From positions 285,454 to 349,453 of the forward strand of contig NZ_JBLWVH010000001.1 of the NCBI RefSeq assembly GCF_048268525.1: a stretch of 64,000 bases of DNA. The letters are read 5' to 3'. The stretch is from Maricaulis sp048268525. Lineage in GTDB: Bacteria; Pseudomonadota; Alphaproteobacteria; Caulobacterales; Maricaulaceae. Shown in pieces: positions 28,186 to 36,288 of this stretch (the stretch's first letter is position 1; each line of letters begins with the position of its first letter). Under the pieces are notes generated by a model that was not told the origin of the DNA, ran no database searches, and saw nothing but the letters and a program-made list of their open reading frames with translations. The position numbers and the translations under genes were made by a program.

Positions 28186-29809
28186 AGATGGCCTCCTTGA
28201 AGGCGTCAGGTCCGACACGGCGCAGCGTGTCGATGAAGCGCTCTTTGTCGGCGCGAATGTCGAGATAGGTTTCCAGCAGGCGGGCAATGGCAGCGGGAAC
28301 GTCCTCGCCGGCCAGGCCCTTGCCGATGATCGAGCCGATGGCGGCATCGGTTCCGAAGGCCCCGCCCAGTGTGATCTGGTAGAATTCCTCACCGCGCTTG
28401 TCGACGCCGAGTACGCCGATATGGGCGACGTGATGATGCCCGCAGGCATTGATGCAGCCATCAATCTTGATGGTCACATCGCCGGCTTTCTCCGACAGGC
28501 CGGTCTCCTCCAGCAGGTTGGAAATCGCCTGGGCGATCGGGATCGAACGGGCATTGGCGAGGTTGCAATAATCCAGACCCGGGCAGGCGACGATATCGGT
28601 CGCCAGGCCGGCATTGGCCGTCGCGAGGCCGGCCTCGACCAGCCCGGCCCACACCGCTTCCAGATCGCCATTGCGCACATGCGGCAGGATCAAATTCTGG
28701 TCCGGCGTGGCGCGGATTTCGTCGAAGCCAAAGCGCTCGGCCAGGTCGGCGACGGCGTCCATCTGCGCGTCTGTGATGTCGCCCGGCGTGCCGCCGATGG
28801 GTTTCAGGGAAATCACGACAGAGGACAGGCCATTGACCGCATGATCGCGGCGATTGCGGTCGAGCCAGCGGGCAAAGGCGCGGTTCCCGGTCACCGGGAC
28901 AGGCGTCGGATCGGCCTGTTTCGGTTGGTCGAAGAAGGCACGAATGCGGGCGATCTCGGCGGCGGGGAGTTTCAGCTCGCCCTCGCGGATCACCGCCCAT
29001 TCATCCTCGACCTGGCGGCCGTATTCTTCGGCGCCCAGGGCCTCGACCAGGATCTTGATCCGGGCCTTGTAGAGATTGTCGCGGCGACCATGCTGATTAT
29101 ACACGCGCAGGCAGGCGGTGAGGTAGGACAGCAGGCCCTCCGGCGCCAGGAAGGGCTTGATCAACTGGGCAAGGCGCGGCGTGCGGCCCTGGCCGCCACC
29201 GACCCAGACTTCAAACCCGGTTGTCCCGGCCTCGTTCCGGACGATCTGCAGGCCGATATCGTGGACACGGATCCCGGCACGGTCGGCTTTCGCCCCGTTG
29301 ACGGCGATCTTGAACTTGCGCGGCAGGAAGGTGAATTCCGGGTGGAAGCTGGACCATTGCCGCACGATCTCGGCCCAGGGGCGACCATCTTCCAGCTCGT
29401 CCGCCGCTGCGCCCGCAAACGGGTCGGCGGTGACATTGCGGATGCAATTGCCCGAGGTCTGGATGGCGTGCATCTCGACCGCGGCGAGGCGGTCGAGAAT
29501 GTCGGGAATATCCACTAGGGCCGGCCAGTTGTACTGGATATTGGTGCGCGTGGTGAAATGGCCATAGCCGCGGTCATAATCGCGGGCGATCCCGGCCAGG
29601 GTGCGCATCTGGGTGCTGTTGAACGTCCCGTAGGGAATGGCCACCCGCAGCATATAGGCGTGCAGCTGCAGATAGACGCCATTCATCAGGCGCAGCGGCT
29701 TGAACTGGTCCTCGGTCAGGCGACCATCGAGGCGACGCGCCACCTGGTCGCGAAACTCCGCGATCCGGTCGGCCACCATGGCGTGGTCATAGCTGTCATA
29801 CTGGTACAT
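28172..29809 (-). CDS. cysI: Sulfite reductase hemoprotein (siroheme, [4Fe-4S])
   Basis: 545 aa of the nitrite/sulfite reductase family. Siroheme/iron-sulfur cysteines appear in CPGLDYC (near residue 417) and DGCINACGHHH (near residue 450). An upstream TSGNCIRNV block lines the active site. It reduces sulfite to sulfide with six electrons, here probably from ferredoxin via Fpr because no cysJ flavoprotein is adjacent. It sits between DUF2849 and the cysH fusion. An assimilatory nitrite reductase is the alternative, but the CysH/CysK neighbours favour sulfite. Confidence 0.9.
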   Translation of the reverse strand: MYQYDSYDHAMVADRIAEFRDQVARRLDGRLTEDQFKPLRLMNGVYLQLHAYMLRVAIPYGTFNSTQMRTLAGIARDYDRGYGHFTTRTNIQYNWPALVDIPDILDRLAAVEMHAIQTSGNCIRNVTADPFAGAAADELEDGRPWAEIVRQWSSFHPEFTFLPRKFKIAVNGAKADRAGIRVHDIGLQIVRNEAGTTGFEVWVGGGQGRTPRLAQLIKPFLAPEGLLSYLTACLRVYNQHGRRDNLYKARIKILVEALGAEEYGRQVEDEWAVIREGELKLPAAEIARIRAFFDQPKQADPTPVPVTGNRAFARWLDRNRRDHAVNGLSSVVISLKPIGGTPGDITDAQMDAVADLAERFGFDEIRATPDQNLILPHVRNGDLEAVWAGLVEAGLATANAGLATDIVACPGLDYCNLANARSIPIAQAISNLLEETGLSEKAGDVTIKIDGCINACGHHHVAHIGVLGVDKRGEEFYQITLGGAFGTDAAIGSIIGKGLAGEDVPAAIARLLETYLDIRADKERFIDTLRRVGPDAFKEAIYADA

Positions 29810-29812
29810 GGC

Positions 29813-30088
29813 TCAGACCGTCGCTTGGGCGTGGGTGGAACCGGTCGTCGGACCGGTCAGACGGATGCCCTCGCGGCGCCATTTCTGGCCGCCGGGCCGG
29901 TCCTCTTCGAGTTCGATCAGATAGGCGCCAACGGCGATGTGGCTTTCGTCCGCGGCAATCTCGAGCGTCGCATCGGCCTGGTCCTCGTCGAGACGGGCGG
30001 CCTCGGCGAGTTCGGTCGTCCACTGGCCGGTCGCGGTGCGATAAATCACCCGGCCATCGGTGAGGCGGTTGGCGGTCACGGTCTTCAT
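29813..30088 (-). CDS. DUF2849 protein of the cys operon
   Basis: 91 aa, small and acidic. It starts MKTVTANRLTDGRVIY and matches the DUF2849 pattern of alphaproteobacterial genes found between cysG and cysI. Its role is not known; a helper in siroheme or sulfite-reductase function is a context guess. The start overlaps the cysG stop (ATGA) and its stop is 3 bp before cysI. Confidence 0.85.
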   Translation of the reverse strand: MKTVTANRLTDGRVIYRTATGQWTTELAEAARLDEDQADATLEIAADESHIAVGAYLIELEEDRPGGQKWRREGIRLTGPTTGSTHAQATV

Positions 30089-31479
30089 GCGAATTGCTCC
30101 TGTCCGGCCAGGGTCCGGGCGCCTGCGAGGGCAGCACCGGCCACTTCGCCGACAATCATGATGGTGGGGCCGGAAATGGCTTCGCGCTTCACCAGGCCGG
30201 CGAGATCGCCGAGCGTGCCGAAGACGCGGCGCTCATTGTCGCGCGTGCCGTTCTCGATCAGAGCGACCGGGGTGGAGGGATGCCGTCCGGCCGCGACCAT
30301 CTTCGCCTGGATATCCGGCGCAGCGCCGACACCCATATAGAAGACGGTGGTGGAATTGGCGGCGGAGAGGGCGCGATAGTCGGCGTCCGGCCCGTCCTGC
30401 TTGACGACACCCGACGCAAACGTGACCGATTGGGCGTGGTCGCGATGGGTCAGGGGAATGCCGGCTGAGGCGGCGCAGGCGACAGCGGCGGTGATGCCAG
30501 GGGTGACCTCGACCGCGATCCCGGCGGCGCGGACGACATCCAGCTCTTCGCCGCCGCGTCCAAAGACAAAGGGGTCGCCGCCCTTGATGCGGACCACGCG
30601 CTGACCCTTGCGCGCCTCGCGGACCAGGATTTCGCCGATCTGCTCCTGCGGAACGGGGTGATGTCCCTTGGTTTTGCCGACATCGATGCGCAGGGCGTCG
30701 CGGCGGGCGAGATCCATCACGCCTTCAGACACCAGTCGGTCATGCACGATGACATCGGCTTCGCGCAGCAGGCGGGCGGCTTTGAGGGTCAAGAGGTCGG
30801 GATCGCCGGGACCGGCGCCGACCAGGTGGACAATGCCAGTCCGTTCGGCGGTCTCGCCATTCAGTTCGCGAAGCATTTCGCGGCGGGCACCGGCCTTGTC
30901 GCCGGCGAGGGCGAGGTCACGGGCCTTGCCGCGCAGGGCGCGTTCCCAGAAGGCGCGGCGGTCGTCGAACTTGGAGAGCACGGACTTCACCGTGCCGCGC
31001 AGCTCGCGGGCGAGGTCGGCGATCACGCCGATGCGGGCCGGCAGGACCTGTTCGATGGCGGCACGGATGTCGACGGAAAGGACGGGAGCGGCGCCGCCGG
31101 AGGCGATCGAAACGACGATGCCGTCGCGGTCGACAATGGCGGGTGTCTGGAAGTCGGACGCCGCCGGGCTGTCGACGATATTGACCAGAGCGCCCTGGCT
31201 GCGGCCCCAGCGGGCCAGCTTGGCGACGTCGCGGACTTCGCCGCCAGCCAGAAAGATGATTGTCGCGCCACGAAAGTCCCGCCGCGTCGGCACACGGCGT
31301 AAAATCTTCGCATACTGGGCAATATCCGAAGCAACAGGATCGCTGGACTCACCGGTGAACCAAAGCAACCGGGCTGGGGAAGACGCGAACAGGCGTGCCT
31401 TCGGCTCGGCCATCGGGCCGTGCCCGACAACGATCACCGTCTGTCCATCTAGGGGAATGGAGGCAGGAAATACACGCAT
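30085..31479 (-). CDS. cysG: Siroheme synthase, multifunctional
   Basis: 464 aa. The N-terminal precorrin-2 dehydrogenase/ferrochelatase part (residues 1-205) has the dinucleotide motif VVGHGPMAEPKA; the usual GGG is altered. The C-terminal uroporphyrinogen-III methyltransferase has VGAGPGDPDLLTLKA near residue 220, IRIKGGDPFVFGRGGEE-like VVRIKGGDPF, and VTPGITAA. It makes the siroheme needed by CysI. The ATG at 31479 is chosen; an in-frame GTG 6 bp earlier is possible. It is first in the sulfur operon and divergent from the LysR gene. Confidence 0.9.
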   Translation of the reverse strand: MRVFPASIPLDGQTVIVVGHGPMAEPKARLFASSPARLLWFTGESSDPVASDIAQYAKILRRVPTRRDFRGATIIFLAGGEVRDVAKLARWGRSQGALVNIVDSPAASDFQTPAIVDRDGIVVSIASGGAAPVLSVDIRAAIEQVLPARIGVIADLARELRGTVKSVLSKFDDRRAFWERALRGKARDLALAGDKAGARREMLRELNGETAERTGIVHLVGAGPGDPDLLTLKAARLLREADVIVHDRLVSEGVMDLARRDALRIDVGKTKGHHPVPQEQIGEILVREARKGQRVVRIKGGDPFVFGRGGEELDVVRAAGIAVEVTPGITAAVACAASAGIPLTHRDHAQSVTFASGVVKQDGPDADYRALSAANSTTVFYMGVGAAPDIQAKMVAAGRHPSTPVALIENGTRDNERRVFGTLGDLAGLVKREAISGPTIMIVGEVAGAALAGARTLAGQEQFA

Positions 31480-31529
31480 GGTCACTCGTCCGTTCCTGCG
31501 CCTTCGTGGCGCGACGAGTTCAATATTTC

Positions 31530-31547
31530 TATTCGTTGCAGTGAATA
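31530..31547. promoter_or_regulatory. LysR-type operator candidate between cysG and its divergent regulator
   Basis: The 18-bp site TATTC-N8-GAATA contains the T-N11-A arrangement that LysR regulators prefer. It lies 51 bp before the cysG ATG and 49 bp before the LysR ATG, in an AT-rich 116-bp gap. Seen: the symmetry and position. Inferred: that the adjacent LysR protein binds it. Confidence 0.5.
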
Positions 31548-31595
31548 CAAACGACGATTATTGGCTTTTGACATTAGAAAAACTAAATTCATGGC

Positions 31596-32531
31596 ATGGT
31601 CCAGACATCCCGCCTTCCGCCCCTCAATGCCCTGCGCGCCTTTGAGGCCGCCGCCCGGCTTGAAAGCTTCGCCCGCGCGGCTGACGAATTGGCGGTCACG
31701 CCGGGCGCGATCAGCCAGCAGATAAGGCAGCTGGAAGAGCATGTCGGGGCGCCACTGTTCGTCCGGCAGGGGCGGGGGCTAAGCCTGACCGAGGCGGGCC
31801 GCGCGGCAGCCGGGGTCACATCGGAAGCCTTCGAGACCCTGGAACGCGCCGTCTCCCTGATGCGCCAGCCCGTCCATCGCCGCGCCCTGACCGTCTCGGT
31901 CGCGCCCTCCTTCGCCGGCAAATGGCTGGCCCCGCGCCTGTTCCGCTTCCAGGAGGAAGTGCCCGGCGTTGAAGTCTGGATCGCCGCGACCTCGGAGCGG
32001 GTTGATCTGGCTGCCGGCGCCGCCGATCTCGGCATCCGCTACGGCCCTGGCGGCGACATGACGCTGAATGAGGAAGCCCTGCTGGCCGAGGAAGTCCTGC
32101 CGGTCTGCTCGCCCGACCTCTTGCGTGATGGCCCGGCGCTCGCCCGCGCCCAGGACCTGCGTGGCCAGACGCTCTTGCACGACGCTTCTCCGGAAACCGA
32201 GGTCGATGGCGCCGACTGGGCGTCCTGGCTCAAGGCGCGCGGCGCGCGGGGTGTCGATGTGGCCGGGGGAGTGCGGTTCAACCAGTCAGCCCTGGTCATC
32301 GACGCCGCTGTCGCCGGTCGCGGCGTCGCCCTGGCCAAGCGCGCCCTGGTGCAGAACGATCTCGCCAGTGGCCGCCTCGTCGCCCTCTTCCCCGACGGAA
32401 CGACGCCGGTCCGCTCCGCCTATCATATTGTGACAGCGCGGAACCGGCCTCTGAGCCCGGATGCGCAGGCCTTCATCGCCTGGCTGAAGGCCGAGGCGCG
32501 CGTGCATGAGCATTCGGTGGATGAGTTGTGA
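31596..32531 (+). CDS. LysR-family transcriptional regulator (GcvA/AmpR-like)
   Basis: 311 aa. The N-terminal winged HTH spans residues 8-66 with LNALRAFEAAARLESFARAADEL then VTPGAISQQIRQLEE. The substrate-binding domain spans residues 95-300. It belongs to the GcvA/AmpR-like branch rather than CysB. Being divergent from the sulfur operon, it is the obvious candidate regulator of cysG-fpr, probably sensing a sulfur or amino-acid metabolite; this is inference. Confidence 0.88.
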   Translation: MVQTSRLPPLNALRAFEAAARLESFARAADELAVTPGAISQQIRQLEEHVGAPLFVRQGRGLSLTEAGRAAAGVTSEAFETLERAVSLMRQPVHRRALTVSVAPSFAGKWLAPRLFRFQEEVPGVEVWIAATSERVDLAAGAADLGIRYGPGGDMTLNEEALLAEEVLPVCSPDLLRDGPALARAQDLRGQTLLHDASPETEVDGADWASWLKARGARGVDVAGGVRFNQSALVIDAAVAGRGVALAKRALVQNDLASGRLVALFPDGTTPVRSAYHIVTARNRPLSPDAQAFIAWLKAEARVHEHSVDEL

Positions 32532-32573
32532 GGGGGGCGTGGGCGAGGGGCGCTCGCGCTCAGCTGCCCATTC

Positions 32574-32690
32574 ATCGCTTGCCGTGAGTTCGCGCTAGCC
32601 GGTTTTCAAGGTCAAGGGCGCGTACGCGCCGCTTCGCGGTTTCACCCTTGAGCTTGAAAACCGGATAGCGTCTGCTGGCTGACAAGCGAT
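32574..32690. repeat. 117-bp imperfect palindrome
   Basis: Nested complementary arms, outside in: ATCGCTTG (32574) with CAAGCGAT (32683-32690), CGCTA with TAGCG, CCGGTTTTCAAG (32599-32610) with CTTGAAAACCGG (32653-32664), and CAAGGG (32613) with CCCTTG (32645). The centre has GCGCGTACGCGC. It starts 43 bp after the LysR stop. It could be a MITE-like element, a large bidirectional hairpin terminator or a structured RNA. There is no coding capacity. Confidence 0.75.
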
Positions 32691-32732
32691 CTATGGGTAT
32701 TTCCGCGCGCGGCGCTACCAGTCCAAAACTCA

Positions 32733-32850
32733 TTTTTCCCGGCCGGAGGCCTGCGCAGGCAGGTCGCAGAGCCGGGACCGACGGGCTTCTCCGGTGATGA
32801 TGAGTCTCTCGTGGGTCCCGGATCGCGCGAACGCGCGTCCGGGAGAAATG
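32733..32850. repeat. Dispersed extragenic repeat, copy 2
   Basis: This is the second copy of the element at 24993-25110 in the same orientation. The shared blocks AGAGCCGGGACC, GATGAGTCTC and GGTCCCGGAT are in the same order. The middle segments differ. Confidence 0.75.
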
Positions 32851-32858
32851 GGAGGGGT

Positions 32859-33494
32859 TTATCCGGTGGCGTGGCAGACCGGCATATAACCCGCCGCAAT
32901 CGTCTTCACAGTCGGCTCCGGCGTGAGCACCTCCACCCGATCCGGCAAAGCGTCCGGTCCCGCTGCATAACCATCAAACGACCAGGACCAGACCCGTCCC
33001 CGCCAGCGCACCAGCGGCTCCCCGTCGGGCGCGACCCGAAAGAAGACACCCTCCGGAACCTTCGAAAGCGTGGCCCCATAGGTCACCTGCGCCCGCGATC
33101 GCGACAGGACCCGTGCCTTGTGCATCAAGCGGTCCATATCCGGCGCTCGAACCAGGCCTGGCAGGTCCGGATGGGCGCGCGTGAAAGCCTCCCGGAAGCG
33201 ATTGAAATCGTCTCGCCGGCATTCGCCGCAGGGACGGTGCCCGGCGGCGAGGGCGACGGCTTCGTCTGTGAAGAAGAGCTCGGTATACCAGCCGGGCTTC
33301 ATCAGTTCGCGGCGGCGTTCCTTGAAGGCAAGGGTGCACGTGACCCAGGCCAGGTGTTTCCAGCGCGCCGTGCCGAGTCGTTGGCGCTCATCATGCAGGA
33401 TGCCGCGATTGCCCATCAGCGTGCCGCGGGCCGTGTGGGCACAAATCTCGCCGGTGGGGGTGACGCGGTTCTGGAGGGGTGTGGGGCGTGTCAT
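32859..33494 (-). CDS. Uncharacterised conserved protein with HRPCGEC motif
   Basis: 211 aa, basic and soluble, no signal peptide. The family is not recognised by name. A GHRPCGECRRDDFNRF block near residues 84-99 has two Cys and one His and could bind a metal, recalling the Ada zinc-binding N-terminus, though the rest does not match Ada. LMHKARVLSRSRAQ and a Trp-rich RWRGRVWSWSFDGY follow. The ATG at 33494 fits composition. It lies between the repeats and an AT-rich orphan gene on the same strand. Confidence 0.65.
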   Translation of the reverse strand: MTRPTPLQNRVTPTGEICAHTARGTLMGNRGILHDERQRLGTARWKHLAWVTCTLAFKERRRELMKPGWYTELFFTDEAVALAAGHRPCGECRRDDFNRFREAFTRAHPDLPGLVRAPDMDRLMHKARVLSRSRAQVTYGATLSKVPEGVFFRVAPDGEPLVRWRGRVWSWSFDGYAAGPDALPDRVEVLTPEPTVKTIAAGYMPVCHATG

Positions 33495-33503
33495 GGCACA
33501 GCA

Positions 33504-34244
33504 CTACATCGGAGCGAGTCTATACGGAAATTGGGTTGGAATCCTCCTTCCGAACAATCCGGTTCGCTTCGGATACCGTTCATATAGCTTGGCGTTGACG
33601 TGCTCCGAAAAGGCGTAGGCGAGTACCATCGCTTCGCTTGCCAATTCTACGAGTTCTTTTGCGATACCTCGAATTTCGCCAATGCGGCGTATTAGTCCGG
33701 CATTTCCGGTGCTGGTGAACTCAGTCTTCATCAAACCACCAACTGGATTATCTTCTTCGATTGTAGAATGTTCATCAAGAAGTGCGGATAGCTCAAGTCT
33801 TGTTTTGCTATAGTAGGCAAGTGCAGCAACAAGTATGTTGCGCATATTTATTAATTGCGTAAACTTGTTGAGTGTTTCATCGTCCATTTTTTCCATAACG
33901 AAATGTATGGATTCAGCTGGAGATGTAAACGATGAATCTCTTGATGATACAAAGGGCAGAATGGCTTGCCAGTATAAATCGCTTTGAAATAGCAAGTTGG
34001 CTATATTTATTTGGTTCATAATTGGCCTATGAACAGATGCGATGTCATTTATCAGCGAAGTGGCGTTCGAAACAAATACAAGGCCGTCTTTAAGTGCGCT
34101 TTTCCTGTTCGCGCGAGCATTCAAGTACATAGCTGAAAAAAGCGAAATCAGGCCGCCGAGCAACACGCCAGAAAACGAGACTAAAACCGTTTCCCAAGGC
34201 GAGGACTGTGCGCTATGGCCGAACTGAGCAAAGACGTTCTGCAC
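33504..34244 (-). CDS. AT-rich orphan gene, membrane-anchored protein of unknown function
   Basis: 246 aa. One hydrophobic segment near residues 20-40 (LVSFSGVLLGGLISLFSAMYL) is followed by a mostly helical soluble part with no known motif. The codon use (AAT, ATA, TTA, TCA) and GC content are clearly below the rest of the window, a sign of recent acquisition. The start is a GTG at 34244, needed to include the membrane segment, with GGATGG upstream; it could be wrong. The ABC-type, toxin and phage families I know do not fit. It may be an anti-phage or stress-related accessory gene, but nothing in it proves that. Confidence 0.65.
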   Translation of the reverse strand: MQNVFAQFGHSAQSSPWETVLVSFSGVLLGGLISLFSAMYLNARANRKSALKDGLVFVSNATSLINDIASVHRPIMNQINIANLLFQSDLYWQAILPFVSSRDSSFTSPAESIHFVMEKMDDETLNKFTQLINMRNILVAALAYYSKTRLELSALLDEHSTIEEDNPVGGLMKTEFTSTGNAGLIRRIGEIRGIAKELVELASEAMVLAYAFSEHVNAKLYERYPKRTGLFGRRIPTQFPYRLAPM

Positions 34245-34491
34245 CTAGTGGTCCATCCAAACTGTTATTTTTCGAGGTTGTATCGATTCTAGTTGCAATG
34301 CATTCGGCCGTTACCGCCACCATTTTGCAATTCACTCGCACTAACAAACAAAGGCGTGCGCAATCGGTCGCTTAAAGGGGAAATTGCTTGACCCTTGCGG
34401 CGTTCACCATGTGAGTATGGGGCCAATTCCGCGACCCTCGATGGTTGCCGGCCCATACAGACAGAACGGGTGCAAGCCCGGGGTGAGGAGC

Positions 34492-36288
34492 ATGAAGCCG
34501 ACCGATACGCGCGATCCCGACTATTTTCACAAGGTCGTGGATTGCCAGTGGGCATGCCCGGCGCATACGCCGGTGCCCGAGTATATCCGCCTGATTGCGC
34601 AAGGTGAATTCACCGAAGCCTATCTCGTCAATCGTCGATCCAATGTCTTTCCCGGCATTCTCGGCCGGGTCTGTGACCGGCCCTGTGAGCCGGCCTGCCG
34701 GCGTGGCCGGGTCGAGGAGGAGCCGGTTGCGATCTGCCGCTTGAAACGGGTCGCTGCCGACCATCGCGACGAGGTGAAACACCTCGTGCCGCAAAAGCCG
34801 GCCAGCACGAATGGCAAGAAGATCGCCCTGATCGGGGCCGGTCCGGCGTCCTTGACCGTGGCCAATGATCTCGCCCCGCTGGGCTATGAGTGTACGATCT
34901 TTGAAGCCCATCACCGTCCCGGCGGGCTGATGATCGCCAACATCCCCTCCTTCCGCCTGCCCGAAGAAGTGCTGGACGAGGAGATCGGCTATATCCTCGA
35001 CCAGGGCGTAGAGCTGAAGACCGGCCACCGGATCGAGAGCCTGAAGGCCTTGAGCGAGAGTGGCTATGACGCCGTCTTCATCGGGTCCGGCGCGCCCAAG
35101 GGCAAGGACCTCAAGATCGAGGGCCGCGACGAGGCCGACGCCAATATCCATATCGGTATCGACTGGCTGGAAAGCGTCGCCTTCGAGCATGTGGACAAGA
35201 TCGGCAAGGAAGTCCTGATTATCGGGGTCGGCAATACCGCCATGGATTGCTGCCGAACTTCGCTGCGCCTCGGCGCGACTGATGTGAAGGTGATGGCGCG
35301 CAAGCCGCGGCAATTTTTCAAGGCCTCCCCCTGGGAGCTGGAAGACGCCGAGGACGAGAATGTCGACATCCTGGTCAATCACTCTCCCAAGCGCTTCGTC
35401 GTCGAGAATGGCAAGCTGACCGGCATGGAATTCGAGCTGATGGAGTATCAGCTCGATGAGGACGGCAATATCACTGACACCAAGATCGCCGGAACCAAGG
35501 TCATCCCCTGCACCGATGTCATCCTGGCGATCGGCCAGGAGAATGCCTTCCCCTGGATCGAGCGCGATATCGGTATCGAATTCGACAAATGGGGCGTGCC
35601 GGTCGTTGACGAGACGACGTTCGAGTCGACGAAGAAGGGCATCTTCTTTGGCGGTGACAGTGCCTTTGGTCCCAAGAACATCATCTGGGCGGTCGAGCAT
35701 GGCCATCAGGCGGCGATCTCGATCCACAAGCATTGCGAGGCGACCGACATGACCGCGCGGCTGCCGCGTGGCGTCAATCTGCAATCCGCCAAGATGGGCG
35801 TGAATGAGTGGATGTATTCCAACAGCTATACCGGCGAACATCGTCGGCAAATGCCGTTGGCCGAGCTCAAGGCGCGCCTGTCCAATCGCAAGATGGAAGT
35901 CGAGACAGGCTATACCGCCGAGCAGATCGCGACCGAGGTCCAGCGTTGCCTGAATTGCGACGTGCAGACCGTGTTCGAGGCCCCGCTCTGCAAGGAGTGC
36001 GACGCCTGCATGGATATCTGCCCGGTTGACTGCCTGTCGATCGTGCCGGTCGCCGAGGAGGCCGAGCTGCGCCAGTCGCTGCGCGTGCCGGCCAATAACA
36101 AGGACCAGGACCTGTTTGTTTCCGAACCGCTGAAGGATACCGGGCGGGTCATGGTCAAGGACGAAAACCTCTGCCTGCATTGCGGCCTGTGCGCCGAGCG
36201 TTGCCCGACCGCGGCGTGGGACATGCAGGACGCCGACATCTTCATTCCGCATGTCGACGATGAAACGAAGAAAGTGGCGGCCGAATGA
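34492..36288 (+). CDS. GltD-like FAD/NAD(P) oxidoreductase with 2x[4Fe-4S], subunit of 2-oxoacid oxidoreductase
   Basis: 598 aa. The N-terminal GltD-type iron-sulfur region has Cys18, Cys22, and CDRPCEPAC near residues 65-73. An FAD fold follows (ALIGAGPASLTVANDL near residue 115), then an NAD(P) fold with IIGVGNTAMDC near residue 245. The C-terminus carries two ferredoxin-like clusters, CKECDACMDICP and CLHCGLCAERCP. It resembles BzdV/KorC proteins that couple a 2-oxoacid:ferredoxin oxidoreductase to NADP. The ATG at 34492 is preferred because the GltD fold begins there; GGTGAG precedes it. It is first of a three-gene operon with ATGA overlap to the next. Confidence 0.85.
   Translation: MKPTDTRDPDYFHKVVDCQWACPAHTPVPEYIRLIAQGEFTEAYLVNRRSNVFPGILGRVCDRPCEPACRRGRVEEEPVAICRLKRVAADHRDEVKHLVPQKPASTNGKKIALIGAGPASLTVANDLAPLGYECTIFEAHHRPGGLMIANIPSFRLPEEVLDEEIGYILDQGVELKTGHRIESLKALSESGYDAVFIGSGAPKGKDLKIEGRDEADANIHIGIDWLESVAFEHVDKIGKEVLIIGVGNTAMDCCRTSLRLGATDVKVMARKPRQFFKASPWELEDAEDENVDILVNHSPKRFVVENGKLTGMEFELMEYQLDEDGNITDTKIAGTKVIPCTDVILAIGQENAFPWIERDIGIEFDKWGVPVVDETTFESTKKGIFFGGDSAFGPKNIIWAVEHGHQAAISIHKHCEATDMTARLPRGVNLQSAKMGVNEWMYSNSYTGEHRRQMPLAELKARLSNRKMEVETGYTAEQIATEVQRCLNCDVQTVFEAPLCKECDACMDICPVDCLSIVPVAEEAELRQSLRVPANNKDQDLFVSEPLKDTGRVMVKDENLCLHCGLCAERCPTAAWDMQDADIFIPHVDDETKKVAAE

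Noticed and set aside
34372..36252. A 626-residue minus-strand frame opposite the GltD-like subunit
   Set aside because: No motif or ribosome site; the + strand gene has two nucleotide folds and iron-sulfur motifs.
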